DNA of 15,324 bases from JANYCG01 sp031431035 (GCA_031431035.1 JANPCR010000025.1:1-15324), one strand, 5' to 3'; positions 1 to 7,083 are shown, numbered from the stretch's first letter. Translations and numbers: made by a program. Notes: generated from the letters alone by a model not told the origin.

Positions 1-174
1 GTGCCATCGCATTTGATGGACGGGCGGCGGCATGACTTTAAGGGCATCAAGACGACTGGCCTACCTGACCCTGATGGCGACATGGCCTTCGACGCGCCAG
101 AATTTGCTTCACCTGGCCCATCAGGCTCCTCTGGCCTGTCTGGCTTGCCAGCCCTGCAAGTGATTGCGGCCTGA
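1..174 (+). CDS. ttcA: tRNA 2-thiocytidine(32) synthetase TtcA, C-terminal end (partial)
   Basis: This is the 3' end of a gene that starts outside the window; frame 1 is open from base 1 to a TGA at 172-174. The visible 57 residues begin VPSHLMDGRRHDFKG, continue with LPDPDGDMAFDAPEF and end in LQVIAA. The SHLMD...FDF segment followed by a DPDGD.AFD stretch is the C-terminal pattern I recall for betaproteobacterial TtcA, the PP-loop ATPase with a 4Fe-4S cluster that thiolates cytidine 32 of certain tRNAs. The PP-loop and cysteine motifs lie upstream and cannot be checked here. The last part is a Gly/Ser/Pro-rich low-complexity tail (PGPSGSSGLSGLPAL) that I do not expect in the conserved fold. 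The next gene starts three bases after the stop, suggesting one operon. The identity rests on the tail motif only. Confidence 0.75.
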   Translation: MPSHLMDGRRHDFKGIKTTGLPDPDGDMAFDAPEFASPGPSGSSGLSGLPALQVIAA

Positions 175-177
175 GCG

Positions 178-819
178 ATGGGCGTTGCCACCCGCATCAT
201 TGCCATTCGCCATGGCGAAACCGCCTGGAATGTCGACACCCGCATTCAAGGCCAGCTTGACATTGGCCTGAACGCCAAGGGCCGCTGGCAGGCACAGCGT
301 GTTGCACAGGCGCTGGCCGATGAGCCGATTCAAGCCGTTTACAGCAGCGACCTGTTGCGCGCCTGGGACACGGCGATTTCAATTGCCGACGCAACCCGCC
401 AAGCGTTGCAAACTGAGCAAGGCCTGCGTGAACGGGGTTTTGGCCAGTTTGAAGGCAAAACCTTTGCGCAAATCGAAGCCACTTGGCCTGACCAGGCCTT
501 GTTGTGGCGCAAACGGGAGCCGCATTTTGCACCCGAAGGCGGCGAATCTCTCGCGGCCTTCAGAGACCGAATTTTGGCGGTTATCACCCGGTTTGCTTCG
601 CAGCATTTGGGCGAGCAGATCGTTGTGGTGGCGCACGGCGGCGTGATGGATGTGCTGTACCGCGCGGCCACCCGCCAGGAGATTCAAAGCCCCCGCACCT
701 GGGACTTGGGCAACGCTGCTATCAACCGCCTGCTGTGGACGCCCGAAGGGTTGAGCTTGGTCGGCTGGTCGGATACCCGTCATCTGGACGATTTGACGCT
801 GGATGAGACTGCGGGTTGA
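178..819 (+). CDS. histidine phosphatase family protein (phosphoglycerate-mutase-like)
   Basis: A 213-residue cytoplasmic protein of the histidine phosphatase superfamily. The phosphoacceptor motif RHGET lies at residues 11-15 (H12 is the nucleophile), followed by the typical TRIQGQLDIGLNAKG stretch. Arg61 (SSDLLRAWDTA), Glu85 (LRERGFG) and the second catalytic histidine H153 (VVAHGGVMD) complete the active site, so the enzyme looks intact. Bacterial relatives include GpmB-like phosphatases and alpha-ribazole phosphatase CobC; no cobalamin gene is near, and the substrate cannot be assigned from sequence. The ATG at 178 is three bases after the ttcA stop and has no obvious Shine-Dalgarno sequence, which fits translational coupling to ttcA. 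A strong hairpin terminator begins about 30 bases after the stop. Confidence 0.9.
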   Translation: MGVATRIIAIRHGETAWNVDTRIQGQLDIGLNAKGRWQAQRVAQALADEPIQAVYSSDLLRAWDTAISIADATRQALQTEQGLRERGFGQFEGKTFAQIEATWPDQALLWRKREPHFAPEGGESLAAFRDRILAVITRFASQHLGEQIVVVAHGGVMDVLYRAATRQEIQSPRTWDLGNAAINRLLWTPEGLSLVGWSDTRHLDDLTLDETAG

Positions 820-830
820 TCTGAAGGCAC

Positions 831-960
831 AATTTGAGCCATTTTTAGAAAAAAAGAACCTGTAGGTTCTTTTTTACAAATTCCGGTCAAATTATTGATC
901 ATATAGGCCTCTAGCTCTCGAATTATATAAATAGTTTGCTATATAGTTTATAGCATTTAA
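831..960. repeat. Two-module intergenic repeat element, copy 1
   Basis: Copy 1 of an element found again at 14446-14579. Module A (831-893) is a two-tier hairpin: an outer stem AATTTGA-G-CC (831-840) against GGTCAAATT (885-893) with one bulged G, enclosing the A-run/GAACC/U-run terminator hairpin. Module B (903-960) starts ATAGGCCTCTAGCTC and contains a small hairpin GCTATA (938-943)/TATAGC (949-954); it matches copy 2 at 49 of 58 positions by my alignment. The stretch is strikingly AT-rich compared with the flanking genes. The rest of the spacer (961-1109) shows no gene and no convincing promoter to my eye. Confidence 0.75.
849..875 (+). terminator. Rho-independent terminator, inner hairpin of repeat copy 1
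   Basis: The arms AAAAAAGAACC (850-860) and GGTTCTTTTTT (865-875) are perfectly complementary around a TGTA loop, and the right arm supplies the U-run. It lies about 30 bases after the histidine phosphatase stop. Because the left arm is an A-run the structure could also stop transcription arriving from the other strand. Confidence 0.75.
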
Positions 961-1109
961 GTATGCGCCTACCGGCAGCGCTGGATGAAACGGGTGACCC
1001 AAGCCGACTGGTTTTTCAGTTCAAAAGCCATTCGCGCTCAGGGTTCGCCCTCAGCCGTTTTAGGGAAGTCATTCCTCCATTTCGCGGCTGAACGCGGCAA
1101 AATCTGCGC

Positions 1110-2966
1110 ATGAGCAAAGTCATCGTTTTCGCCACGCCGGTCTTTCTGTTGATGATCGCGCTCGAGTATTTTTGGGGGCGCGCCAAACAGCGCCAAGGAG
1201 CGCCAGCAGACAGTTTTCGCCTGAATGACACGCTGAACAGCGTCAGCTTGGGCATGATGAGCCAGTTGGTGGGCGTGCTGGCCAAGGTGTTGCAAGTGGG
1301 TTTGTACACGGCCGTGTTCAGCAGTGTCACGCTGACTGGCGGCAACGCGGCGGTGACTCAATTTTGGAGCGCCTGGTATGGCGTGGTTTTGGCTTTGGTT
1401 TTTTACGATCTTTGCTATTACTGGCTGCACCGTGCGGGGCATGAAGTGGCCGTGTTTTGGGCGGCGCACGTGGTGCACCACCAAAGCCAAAGCTACAACC
1501 TGTCAACGGCCTTGCGCCAAAGCTCCAGCGGTAGCCTGCTTGGCTGGATTTTCTATTTGCCCATGGCTTTGGCAGGCGTGCCGCCCGTTGTATTTGGAAC
1601 TGTGGCGCTGATTGATTTGCTCTACCAGTTTTGGGTGCACACCGAGCATGTGGGCAAGTTGGGCTGGTTTGACCGGGTGTTTTGCTCGCCTTCCAACCAC
1701 CGTGTTCACCATGCTGTGAACGATGGCTATCTGGACAAAAACTACGGCGGCATTTGGGTGGTGTGGGACCGCCTGTTTGGCACTTTCAAAGAAGAAGGTG
1801 TGCGCTGTGTGTATGGCACCCGCAGCGCTTTGAACAGTTGGGATCCGCTGTGGTCCAACGCCGAAGTCTATTGGAGCCTTGCGCAAGACAGCTGGCGCAC
1901 CCGCCGCTGGGGCGACAAGTTGCGAGTTTGGTTCAAACCGCCTGGCTGGCGCGCGCCCGACCTGGTGGCGAGCCGCCCTAAACCAGCTTTTGACATCACC
2001 GCCGTCCAAATTTACAACCCCACCATGTCCCGCGCGATGACGTGGTTTGCATCGGTTCAATTCGCACTGCTGCTGCTGGCCGTTGCCTCGCTGTTGTGGG
2101 TGGCGGACAGCCAGACCATGGCTCAAAACACGGTGGGCGTCTTGGCGCTGGCTGCTGGCATGTGGGCATTGGGCGCGGCCATGCAAGGCCGCTTGAGCGC
2201 TTGGGGAGCGCTGGCTGTGCAGTCTGCCGCCCTCGCCACGGCCACCCGGGCGTTGGGGTTCATTGAGCTGCACTATGTCTTCAAACCTCTGACCATGGTG
2301 TTGGCCTTGATTTGGGTGATCGCGCGTTTTCAATCCATGGCCGAGCGCCCTGGTGATTCGAGCGCCCAATCGCTCAGCCAACCTGGCTCGCAATCTTTTG
2401 CCATTCACTTTGCACCCCAATTCAAAGCCCTGCTGTGCGCGGCGCTGCTGGCCTGCATGGCAGGTGATGTGCTTTTGATGCTGCCCGGCAATTATTTTTT
2501 AGCCGGTTTGGCGGCATTTTTGGTGGGCCACCTGTTCTACATCGCCATGTTGCGGGTTGACACACAAACAGTGCCCTGGTTTCCCAACCGCGTCGCCCTT
2601 GCGGTCACGCTGTCGATCGGCGTGTGCCTTTACTTGGTTCTTTGGCCGGGTTTGCGTGACCCGGTTCTCAAAGCCGCCGTGGCGCTTTACGCCTTGGTGA
2701 TTGCCCTGATGGCAGCACAAGCCATTGGCCGCGCCACCTCGCTGCGTACCCCTGAGTCGCTCTGTGTCGCCCTGGGTGCCTGCTTTTTCATGCTGAGCGA
2801 TTCATTGATCGCCATCAACCGGTTTGTGCAGCCACTGCCCCTGGAAGCGCTTTGGGTTTTGTCAACCTACTATGTCGCTCAAATGTTGATTGCCGCCAAC
2901 GCTTGGCCGACCGCCGCCCTGCCTGTTGCCGCCCCCTATGCAGCAACTGGGAAACAGCTTGGCTAA
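1110..2966 (+). CDS. sterol desaturase/alkylglycerol-monooxygenase-like domain fused to YhhN/TMEM86 lysoplasmalogenase-like domain
   Basis: A 618-residue polytopic membrane protein with two recognisable halves. Residues about 1-290 form a di-iron fatty acid hydroxylase/sterol desaturase domain: HRAGH (107-111), HVVHH (120-124), H177 and H180 (WVHTEH) and HRVHH (197-201) are the expected histidine ligands, and YQFWVHTE resembles alkylglycerol monooxygenase (AGMO/TMEM195) relatives. After a linker and a few hydrophobic helices (about 310-385), residues about 390-610 match the YhhN/TMEM86 family: FKPLTM (391-396), GDVLLML with D453, GLAAFLVGHLFYIAML, then FMLSDSLIAINRF with D564, and TYYVAQMLI. 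In mammals AGMO cleaves alkyl ether lipids and TMEM86 proteins are lysoplasmalogenases that cleave vinyl ethers, so an ether-lipid role is an inference. The ATG at 1110 lacks a strong ribosome binding site. It is convergent with ruvB. Confidence 0.85.
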   Translation: MSKVIVFATPVFLLMIALEYFWGRAKQRQGAPADSFRLNDTLNSVSLGMMSQLVGVLAKVLQVGLYTAVFSSVTLTGGNAAVTQFWSAWYGVVLALVFYDLCYYWLHRAGHEVAVFWAAHVVHHQSQSYNLSTALRQSSSGSLLGWIFYLPMALAGVPPVVFGTVALIDLLYQFWVHTEHVGKLGWFDRVFCSPSNHRVHHAVNDGYLDKNYGGIWVVWDRLFGTFKEEGVRCVYGTRSALNSWDPLWSNAEVYWSLAQDSWRTRRWGDKLRVWFKPPGWRAPDLVASRPKPAFDITAVQIYNPTMSRAMTWFASVQFALLLLAVASLLWVADSQTMAQNTVGVLALAAGMWALGAAMQGRLSAWGALAVQSAALATATRALGFIELHYVFKPLTMVLALIWVIARFQSMAERPGDSSAQSLSQPGSQSFAIHFAPQFKALLCAALLACMAGDVLLMLPGNYFLAGLAAFLVGHLFYIAMLRVDTQTVPWFPNRVALAVTLSIGVCLYLVLWPGLRDPVLKAAVALYALVIALMAAQAIGRATSLRTPESLCVALGACFFMLSDSLIAINRFVQPLPLEALWVLSTYYVAQMLIAANAWPTAALPVAAPYAATGKQLG

Positions 2967-3002
2967 TTCGCGTTAATGCACGCCAAAGCACCTTGAAGTG
3001 CC

Positions 3003-4085
3003 TCAAAGGTCAGTGAATAGTTCGGTGCTGCTCTTCGGTGGAGCTACGCCCAAGTGGCGGTAAGCGGCCAGCGTGGCAATGCGGCCACGCGGCGTGCGCT
3101 GCAAGTAGCCTTGTTGAATCAAATACGGTTCAATCACGTCTTCAATGGTTTCACGCTCTTCGCCAATGCTGGCGGCAATGTTGTCCAGCCCAACCGGGCC
3201 GCCGTCAAAGCGGTGAATCACCGCTTCGAGCAGCTTGCGGTCCATCACGTCAAAGCCTTGGGGATCCACATCCAGCATGGCCAAAGCGCGGTTGGCAATG
3301 TCCAGCGTGATGGCCCCCGACCCCTTCACATCAGCATAGTCGCGAACCCGGCGCAACAGGCGGTTGGCAATGCGCGGCGTTCCGCGTGAGCGCCTTGCAA
3401 TCTCAAAACCACCCTCGGCGTCAGTCGGCACGTTGAGCAGGCCCGCGCTGCGTTTGACGATGCGCGCCAATTCCTCGGGCGTGTAAAACTCAAGCCGCGC
3501 CACAATGCCAAAACGGTCGCGCAAGGGGTTGGTCAACATGCCCGCGCGGGTCGTGGCACCCACTAGCGTGAAGGGCTGCAAATCGAGTTTGATCGAACGC
3601 GCCGCTGGCCCTTCGCCAATCATGATGTCGATTTTGTAGTCTTCCAGCGCGGGGTACAAAATCTCTTCGACCACCGGGCTCAGGCGGTGAATTTCATCGA
3701 TGAAGAGCACATCGTTTTTTTCAAGGTTGGTCAAAAGCGCAGCCAGGTCTTTGGGCTTTTCCAGCACCGGGCCACTGGTTTGCCGCAGGTTCACGCCCAG
3801 TTCGTGTGCCACGATGTGGCTGAGCGTGGTTTTGCCCAAACCCGGTGGCCCAAACAGCAGCACATGGTCCAGCGCCTCGCCACGCATTTTGGCTGCGCTG
3901 ATGAAAATTTCAAGCTGCTCGCGAATTTTGGCCTGACCCACGTACTCGTCCAGCAGCTTGGGCCGCAAGGCTCGCTCTATCGCTTCTTCTTGTGGCGAAG
4001 CGGGGGCTCCCGAAATCACGCGCTTGGGCGGCGGGCTGAGGTCGTTGGCGAATTGGCCGGCGAAGCTGTCGGTTTGGATGGTCAT
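3003..4085 (-). CDS. ruvB: Holliday junction branch migration ATPase RuvB
   Basis: A 360-residue AAA+ motor that works with RuvA (and RuvC) to migrate Holliday junctions in recombinational repair. Visible motifs: Walker A GPPGLGKT (79-86), Walker B LFIDEIH (127-133), the GATTRAGML sensor region (176-184), LRDRFG with the arginine finger (188-193), and a C-terminal winged-helix part ending GYLQRTPRGR. I start it at the ATG at 4085 because family members begin near here (MTIQTD); the frame stays open to a TTG at 4115, which would overlap the upstream PIN gene. With the ATG the junction to that gene is TGA-C-ATG and no good Shine-Dalgarno sequence is seen, so reinitiation after the toxin gene is likely. 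All key residues are present. It is separated from ruvA by a toxin-antitoxin pair. Confidence 0.96.
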   Translation of the reverse strand: MTIQTDSFAGQFANDLSPPPKRVISGAPASPQEEAIERALRPKLLDEYVGQAKIREQLEIFISAAKMRGEALDHVLLFGPPGLGKTTLSHIVAHELGVNLRQTSGPVLEKPKDLAALLTNLEKNDVLFIDEIHRLSPVVEEILYPALEDYKIDIMIGEGPAARSIKLDLQPFTLVGATTRAGMLTNPLRDRFGIVARLEFYTPEELARIVKRSAGLLNVPTDAEGGFEIARRSRGTPRIANRLLRRVRDYADVKGSGAITLDIANRALAMLDVDPQGFDVMDRKLLEAVIHRFDGGPVGLDNIAASIGEERETIEDVIEPYLIQQGYLQRTPRGRIATLAAYRHLGVAPPKSSTELFTDL

Positions 4086-4086
4086 G

Positions 4087-4500
4087 TCAGTTAACGGCGG
4101 GGCAAATAAGCTCAACGCTCGGAAAGTAGGTGCGGTAGCGCTTGGGGTCGCGTGTCAGTAACTTGCAACGGAGCTGTAGCGCTTGGGCACCGATGAAAAA
4201 ATCAGCCAACACATTGCTTTTTGTGCCAGCCCGGTTTCGGTACATGGCAAAGGCTTGGGAAGCTAAATAAAGCGTGTCTCGATCTAGCTCAAGCCATCCC
4301 AGTTTCAATTTGGTGAGTACTCGGTCAAGCTTCAATCGACTTTCATAGCGCTGCGCGAGCTCGGCGTAAATGATGGGATTGACGCAAAGCTCGTCCGTCA
4401 TGCTGCAAAGAGCCAGTTGATCCACAGACCAGCCAAACCAAACCAAGTCTCGCTGTAAAACATCAACCAAAACGTTGGTGTCGACCAAGATTCGTCCCAT
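4087..4500 (-). CDS. PIN-domain toxin of a type II toxin-antitoxin pair (VapC-like)
   Basis: A 137-residue PIN-domain protein, the usual size for VapC-type ribonuclease toxins. It opens MGRILVDTNVLVDVL with the first acidic ligand D7; E47 (YAELAQRYESR), D100 (NVLADFFIGAQAL) and D118 (LLTRDPKRY) complete the expected four-acid Mg2+ site, so the nuclease looks active. VapC enzymes typically cut specific RNAs such as tRNA or rRNA; the target here is unknown. The ATG at 4500 is 19 bases after the stop of the AbrB-type antitoxin gene, and the frame upstream of it is only a shadow of that gene. Its TGA at 4087-4089 is followed one base later by the ruvB ATG. Confidence 0.9.
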   Translation of the reverse strand: MGRILVDTNVLVDVLQRDLVWFGWSVDQLALCSMTDELCVNPIIYAELAQRYESRLKLDRVLTKLKLGWLELDRDTLYLASQAFAMYRNRAGTKSNVLADFFIGAQALQLRCKLLTRDPKRYRTYFPSVELICPAVN

Positions 4501-4519
4501 AGATTTCAATGAATGGTGA

Positions 4520-4765
4520 CTAGCCGCGAACGAAGCGCATGAACTCATCGGTCGTGGCAAAGCGCTTGTCGGCGCTGCCACTGACAGACAGCAACGCCGC
4601 TCGATAAGCCTGAGCCGCTTTGGCCAGCGACTTTTTGGCGGGTTTAAGCACCACCTCGCCATTGGCATTGAGCACGAAGTCAACCTGCGCACCTGGCTGC
4701 AGCCCCAACCGGTCACGCAGAGGTTTTGGCAGTGTGATTTGACCTTTGCTGGTGACAGTGCTCAT
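4520..4765 (-). CDS. AbrB/MazE-type antitoxin (SpoVT-AbrB domain)
   Basis: An 81-residue protein with a swapped-hairpin AbrB DNA-binding domain at the N terminus (STVTSKGQITLPKPLRDRLG, residues 2-21, then PGAQVDFVLNANGEVVLKP). A C-terminal tail (TTDEFMRFVRG) probably binds and blocks the PIN toxin encoded 19 bases downstream. Proteins of this type usually repress their own promoter, alone or with the toxin. The ATG at 4765 is preceded by a clear ribosome binding site (TAAGGAAACC). A promoter with near-consensus boxes lies just upstream, with a small palindrome around the expected transcription start, so the pair can be transcribed independently of ruvA. Confidence 0.9.
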   Translation of the reverse strand: MSTVTSKGQITLPKPLRDRLGLQPGAQVDFVLNANGEVVLKPAKKSLAKAAQAYRAALLSVSGSADKRFATTDEFMRFVRG

Positions 4766-4775
4766 GACAGGTTTC

Positions 4776-4786
4776 CTTACAGTAAG
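4776..4786. promoter_or_regulatory. Possible antitoxin operator palindrome
   Basis: CTTAC-A-GTAAG is a perfect 5-1-5 inverted repeat at the predicted transcription start, overlapping the edge of the antitoxin ribosome binding site. AbrB-type antitoxins bind such positions for autoregulation. The motif is short and could be chance. Confidence 0.35.
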
Positions 4787-4792
4787 AACTCA

Positions 4793-4821
4793 ATTTTATG
4801 GTATTACTTTATATTTCTCAA
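4793..4821 (-). promoter_or_regulatory. Sigma70-type promoter of the toxin-antitoxin pair
   Basis: Read on the minus strand: a -35 box TTGAGA (4816-4821, 5 of 6 to consensus), a 17-base spacer and a -10 box TAAAAT (4793-4798, 5 of 6). The expected start near 4786 leaves about 20 bases of leader before the antitoxin ATG. This is the best promoter match I found in the window. Confidence 0.65.
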
Positions 4822-4900
4822 GCGAGGAAATTGATGATTTGCCAATCCTAGGCTCTCGTCAATGCTCGAAAGCGGCAGAGATGCCCCTCGCCTCATCGCC

Positions 4901-5473
4901 TCACTTCCCCAGCGCCTTCAAAGCCAGCTTAATCCCCTCACTCACCCCCACCTCTTTCGGCAATGCCTTGAGCGAAATGGCGGCTTCTTTGTCGCTGTAG
5001 CCAAGCGCCAGCAGGGCTTGCAGAATATCGGACTGGGCGTCATTGGCCAGGGTGGTGGGCAGGCCAATGTCAGCGCCGAGTTTGCCTTTGAGTTCCAGCA
5101 GCAGCCGTTCGGCGGTTTTTTTGCCGATACCGGGCACTTTGACTAAACGCCCGGCTTCTTGCAGGGTGATGGCTTGCGACAATTCGCCCACGCTCATGCC
5201 AGACAGCACAGACAGCGCCGTGCGCGGGCCAACACCCGAAATTTTGACCAACTGGCGAAAGGCTTCGCGCTCGGGTGCCGTGGCAAAACCGTAGAGCAAT
5301 TGCGCGTCTTCCCGCACGATGAATTGGGTCAGCAGCGTGACCTTGTCGCCCAAAGTGGGCAGGTTGTAAAACGTGCTCATGGGCACGCTGACTTCGTAGC
5401 CCACGCCATTGCAGTCGACAATCACTTGGGGCGGGTTTTTTTCAACCAACAAGCCACTCAATCTACCGATCAT
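4901..5473 (-). CDS. ruvA: Holliday junction DNA helicase subunit RuvA
   Basis: A 190-residue protein, close to the usual length of about 190-205. It starts MIGRLSGLLVEK and has the OB-fold domain I (about 1-62), two helix-hairpin-helix motifs in domain II (ISGVGPRTA, 78-86; VPGIGKKTA, 113-121), a flexible linker near 135-148, and domain III (SDILQALLALGYSDKEA onward), which contacts RuvB. RuvA tetramers hold the four-way junction while RuvB pumps DNA. The ATG at 5473 faces the divergent phoH gene across 77 bases. In many betaproteobacteria ruvA and ruvB are adjacent; here about 815 bases holding a toxin-antitoxin pair separate them. ruvC is not in the window. Confidence 0.96.
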   Translation of the reverse strand: MIGRLSGLLVEKNPPQVIVDCNGVGYEVSVPMSTFYNLPTLGDKVTLLTQFIVREDAQLLYGFATAPEREAFRQLVKISGVGPRTALSVLSGMSVGELSQAITLQEAGRLVKVPGIGKKTAERLLLELKGKLGADIGLPTTLANDAQSDILQALLALGYSDKEAAISLKALPKEVGVSEGIKLALKALGK

Positions 5474-5550
5474 GTTTGTCTTTCATCGCTTTGCGAGCAT
5501 GTGCCTATGATGATGGTTTTTCGCCATTTATTTCGATTGGAATTATCAAC

Positions 5551-6612
5551 TTGATTCTCAGACACCTTTTCTCGCCGCCCAACAACACCCGCTTGGCCCA
5601 TCTTTGCGGCCCGCTTGACGCGAATTTGCGCACCATAGAGAGTGCGTTGCAAGTCAAAATTGCCCATCGCCATGAACAATTCAAGGTGGACGGCACCAAG
5701 GCCAATGCCCAGCGCGGCATGGAAATGTTGCAAGCTTTGTATGAAATGGCGGCGCGTCCGATTGACCCGGTCACCGTGCAACTGATGCTGGCTGGCGATG
5801 CCGACATGGACGATGCCGACAGCGCCAAACTCAAGACCAAGCGCAGCGATCTGAAGGCCCGCACTCTGAACCAGGCCAATTACCTGGACAACATCGCCAG
5901 CCATGACATCACATTTGGCATTGGTCCCGCAGGCACTGGCAAAACCTATCTGGCCGTGGCCATGGCGGTCGATGCCTTGCAGCGCGCGGCCGTGCAACGC
6001 ATTGTGCTGACGCGCCCAGCGGTGGAAGCGGGCGAGCGCTTGGGTTACTTGCCGGGTGATTTGGCTCAAAAAATTGACCCTTACCTGCGCCCCTTGTACG
6101 ACGCACTGTATGACCTGATGGGCTACGACCAGGTGCAAAAGGCTTTCGAGCGCCAGACCATTGAAATAGCGCCCTTGGCCTTCATGCGCGGGCGCACCAT
6201 CAACAACGCGTTCATCATTTTGGACGAAGCGCAAAACACCACACCCGAGCAAATGAAGATGTTTTTGACCCGCATCGGCTTTGGTGCCAAAGCCGTGGTC
6301 ACGGGCGATGTCAGCCAAATAGATTTGCCCAAAACTCAATTGAGCGGTTTGATTGATGCCGAGCGGGTGCTTAGGCGGGTGGAGGGCATTGCGATGTGCC
6401 GCATGACCAGTGCCGATGTGGTGCGCCACCCGCTGGTTGCCCGGATTGTTGACGCTTATGACGCGCCAGGGCGCTCCGGCGCAGAGCGGCCTGACCTGCC
6501 GTCTGCAAAGTTGCTGCGACATGCCAAGAACGGTGATTTGGCAGCCGCGCCAGAGCCCGCAAAAGCAACTGCCAAGCCTGCTGGCCGCCAAAAACGAGCG
6601 GCGGTGCGATGA
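5551..6612 (+). CDS. phoH: PhoH family ATPase
   Basis: A 353-residue cytoplasmic PhoH-like protein (PhoH/YbeZ family). It has Walker A GPAGTGKT (125-132, K131) and Walker B FIILDEAQNTT (D225, E226), followed by KMFLTRIGFGAKAVVTGDVSQIDLP, a segment typical of the family. YbeZ-type PhoH proteins are thought to work with YbeY in rRNA processing; the biochemical role of the ATPase is not settled. I chose the TTG at 5551 because homology appears to begin at ILRHLFSPPNN; the frame is open to another TTG at 5476, but the extra residues look unrelated to the family. There is no ATG near the conserved start. The C-terminal 40 residues are Ala/Lys/Arg-rich and probably disordered. ybeY follows after 15 bases, indicating one operon. 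Confidence 0.93.
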   Translation: MILRHLFSPPNNTRLAHLCGPLDANLRTIESALQVKIAHRHEQFKVDGTKANAQRGMEMLQALYEMAARPIDPVTVQLMLAGDADMDDADSAKLKTKRSDLKARTLNQANYLDNIASHDITFGIGPAGTGKTYLAVAMAVDALQRAAVQRIVLTRPAVEAGERLGYLPGDLAQKIDPYLRPLYDALYDLMGYDQVQKAFERQTIEIAPLAFMRGRTINNAFIILDEAQNTTPEQMKMFLTRIGFGAKAVVTGDVSQIDLPKTQLSGLIDAERVLRRVEGIAMCRMTSADVVRHPLVARIVDAYDAPGRSGAERPDLPSAKLLRHAKNGDLAAAPEPAKATAKPAGRQKRAAVR

Positions 6613-6627
6613 ATCCCAGGCTACGTT

Positions 6628-7083
6628 ATGTTGAATAAGTTAAGCCTGTCCCTGCAATTTGCCTTGAACGCCGACCAAAACGCCGACATTCATCGCGCTG
6701 CGTTGCCCCGCCACGCTGTGACCCGATGGATTCGCCATGCCTTGCAAAGCGATGCGGAAATTACCGTGCGGATTGTGGATGAAGCAGAGGGCCAAGCCCT
6801 GAACCGCGACTACCGCAAAAAAAACTACGCCACCAATGTGCTGACGTTTGACTACACCCAGACGCCCTTCGTCACGGCCGATTTGGTGCTTTGCGCACCC
6901 GTGGTCGCGCAAGAGGCCAAAGCGCAAGGCAAAACGCTGCAAGCCCACTATGTGCACCTGCTGGTGCACGGCACCCTGCATGCGCAAGGCTGGGATCACG
7001 AAACCAGTGAAGCTGACGCGACCGCGATGGAAACGCGTGAAATCGCCGTCTTGGCACGGCTGGGGTTGCAAAACCCCTATTGA
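6628..7083 (+). CDS. ybeY: rRNA maturation endoribonuclease YbeY
   Basis: A 151-residue metal-dependent RNase of the UPF0054 family. The zinc-binding signature HGTLHAQGWDH is complete (H114, H118, H124). The conserved YRKKNYATNVLTFDY segment lies around residues 61-75. YbeY takes part in 16S rRNA 3'-end maturation and 70S quality control. The ATG at 6628 sits 15 bases after the phoH stop with an AGG at 6618-6620 as a modest ribosome binding site. The phoH-ybeY pairing is the common bacterial order, but the corC and lnt genes that often follow are absent; instead dtd lies in the opposite direction 43 bases downstream. Confidence 0.95.
   Translation: MLNKLSLSLQFALNADQNADIHRAALPRHAVTRWIRHALQSDAEITVRIVDEAEGQALNRDYRKKNYATNVLTFDYTQTPFVTADLVLCAPVVAQEAKAQGKTLQAHYVHLLVHGTLHAQGWDHETSEADATAMETREIAVLARLGLQNPY

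Noticed and set aside
1040..1051. AGGG-TTCG-CCCT mini-hairpin ahead of the desaturase fusion
   Set aside because: The stem does not extend, nothing in the surrounding 150 bases resembles a known riboswitch, and the loop-closing pair is not the very stable C-G form.
1503..2420. A 305-codon open frame on the minus strand
   Set aside because: It lies antisense within the desaturase-YhhN gene, has a low-complexity His/Gln/Arg-rich translation and matches no family; a shadow of a GC-rich gene.
2988..3001. Small hairpin GCAC/GTGC between the desaturase fusion and ruvB
   Set aside because: Only a 4-bp stem with a 6-base loop and three T on the ruvB side; too weak to call a terminator.
5474..5550. 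Divergent promoters between ruvA and phoH
   Set aside because: Promoters must exist near here, but no pair of -35/-10 boxes with proper spacing was convincing on either strand.
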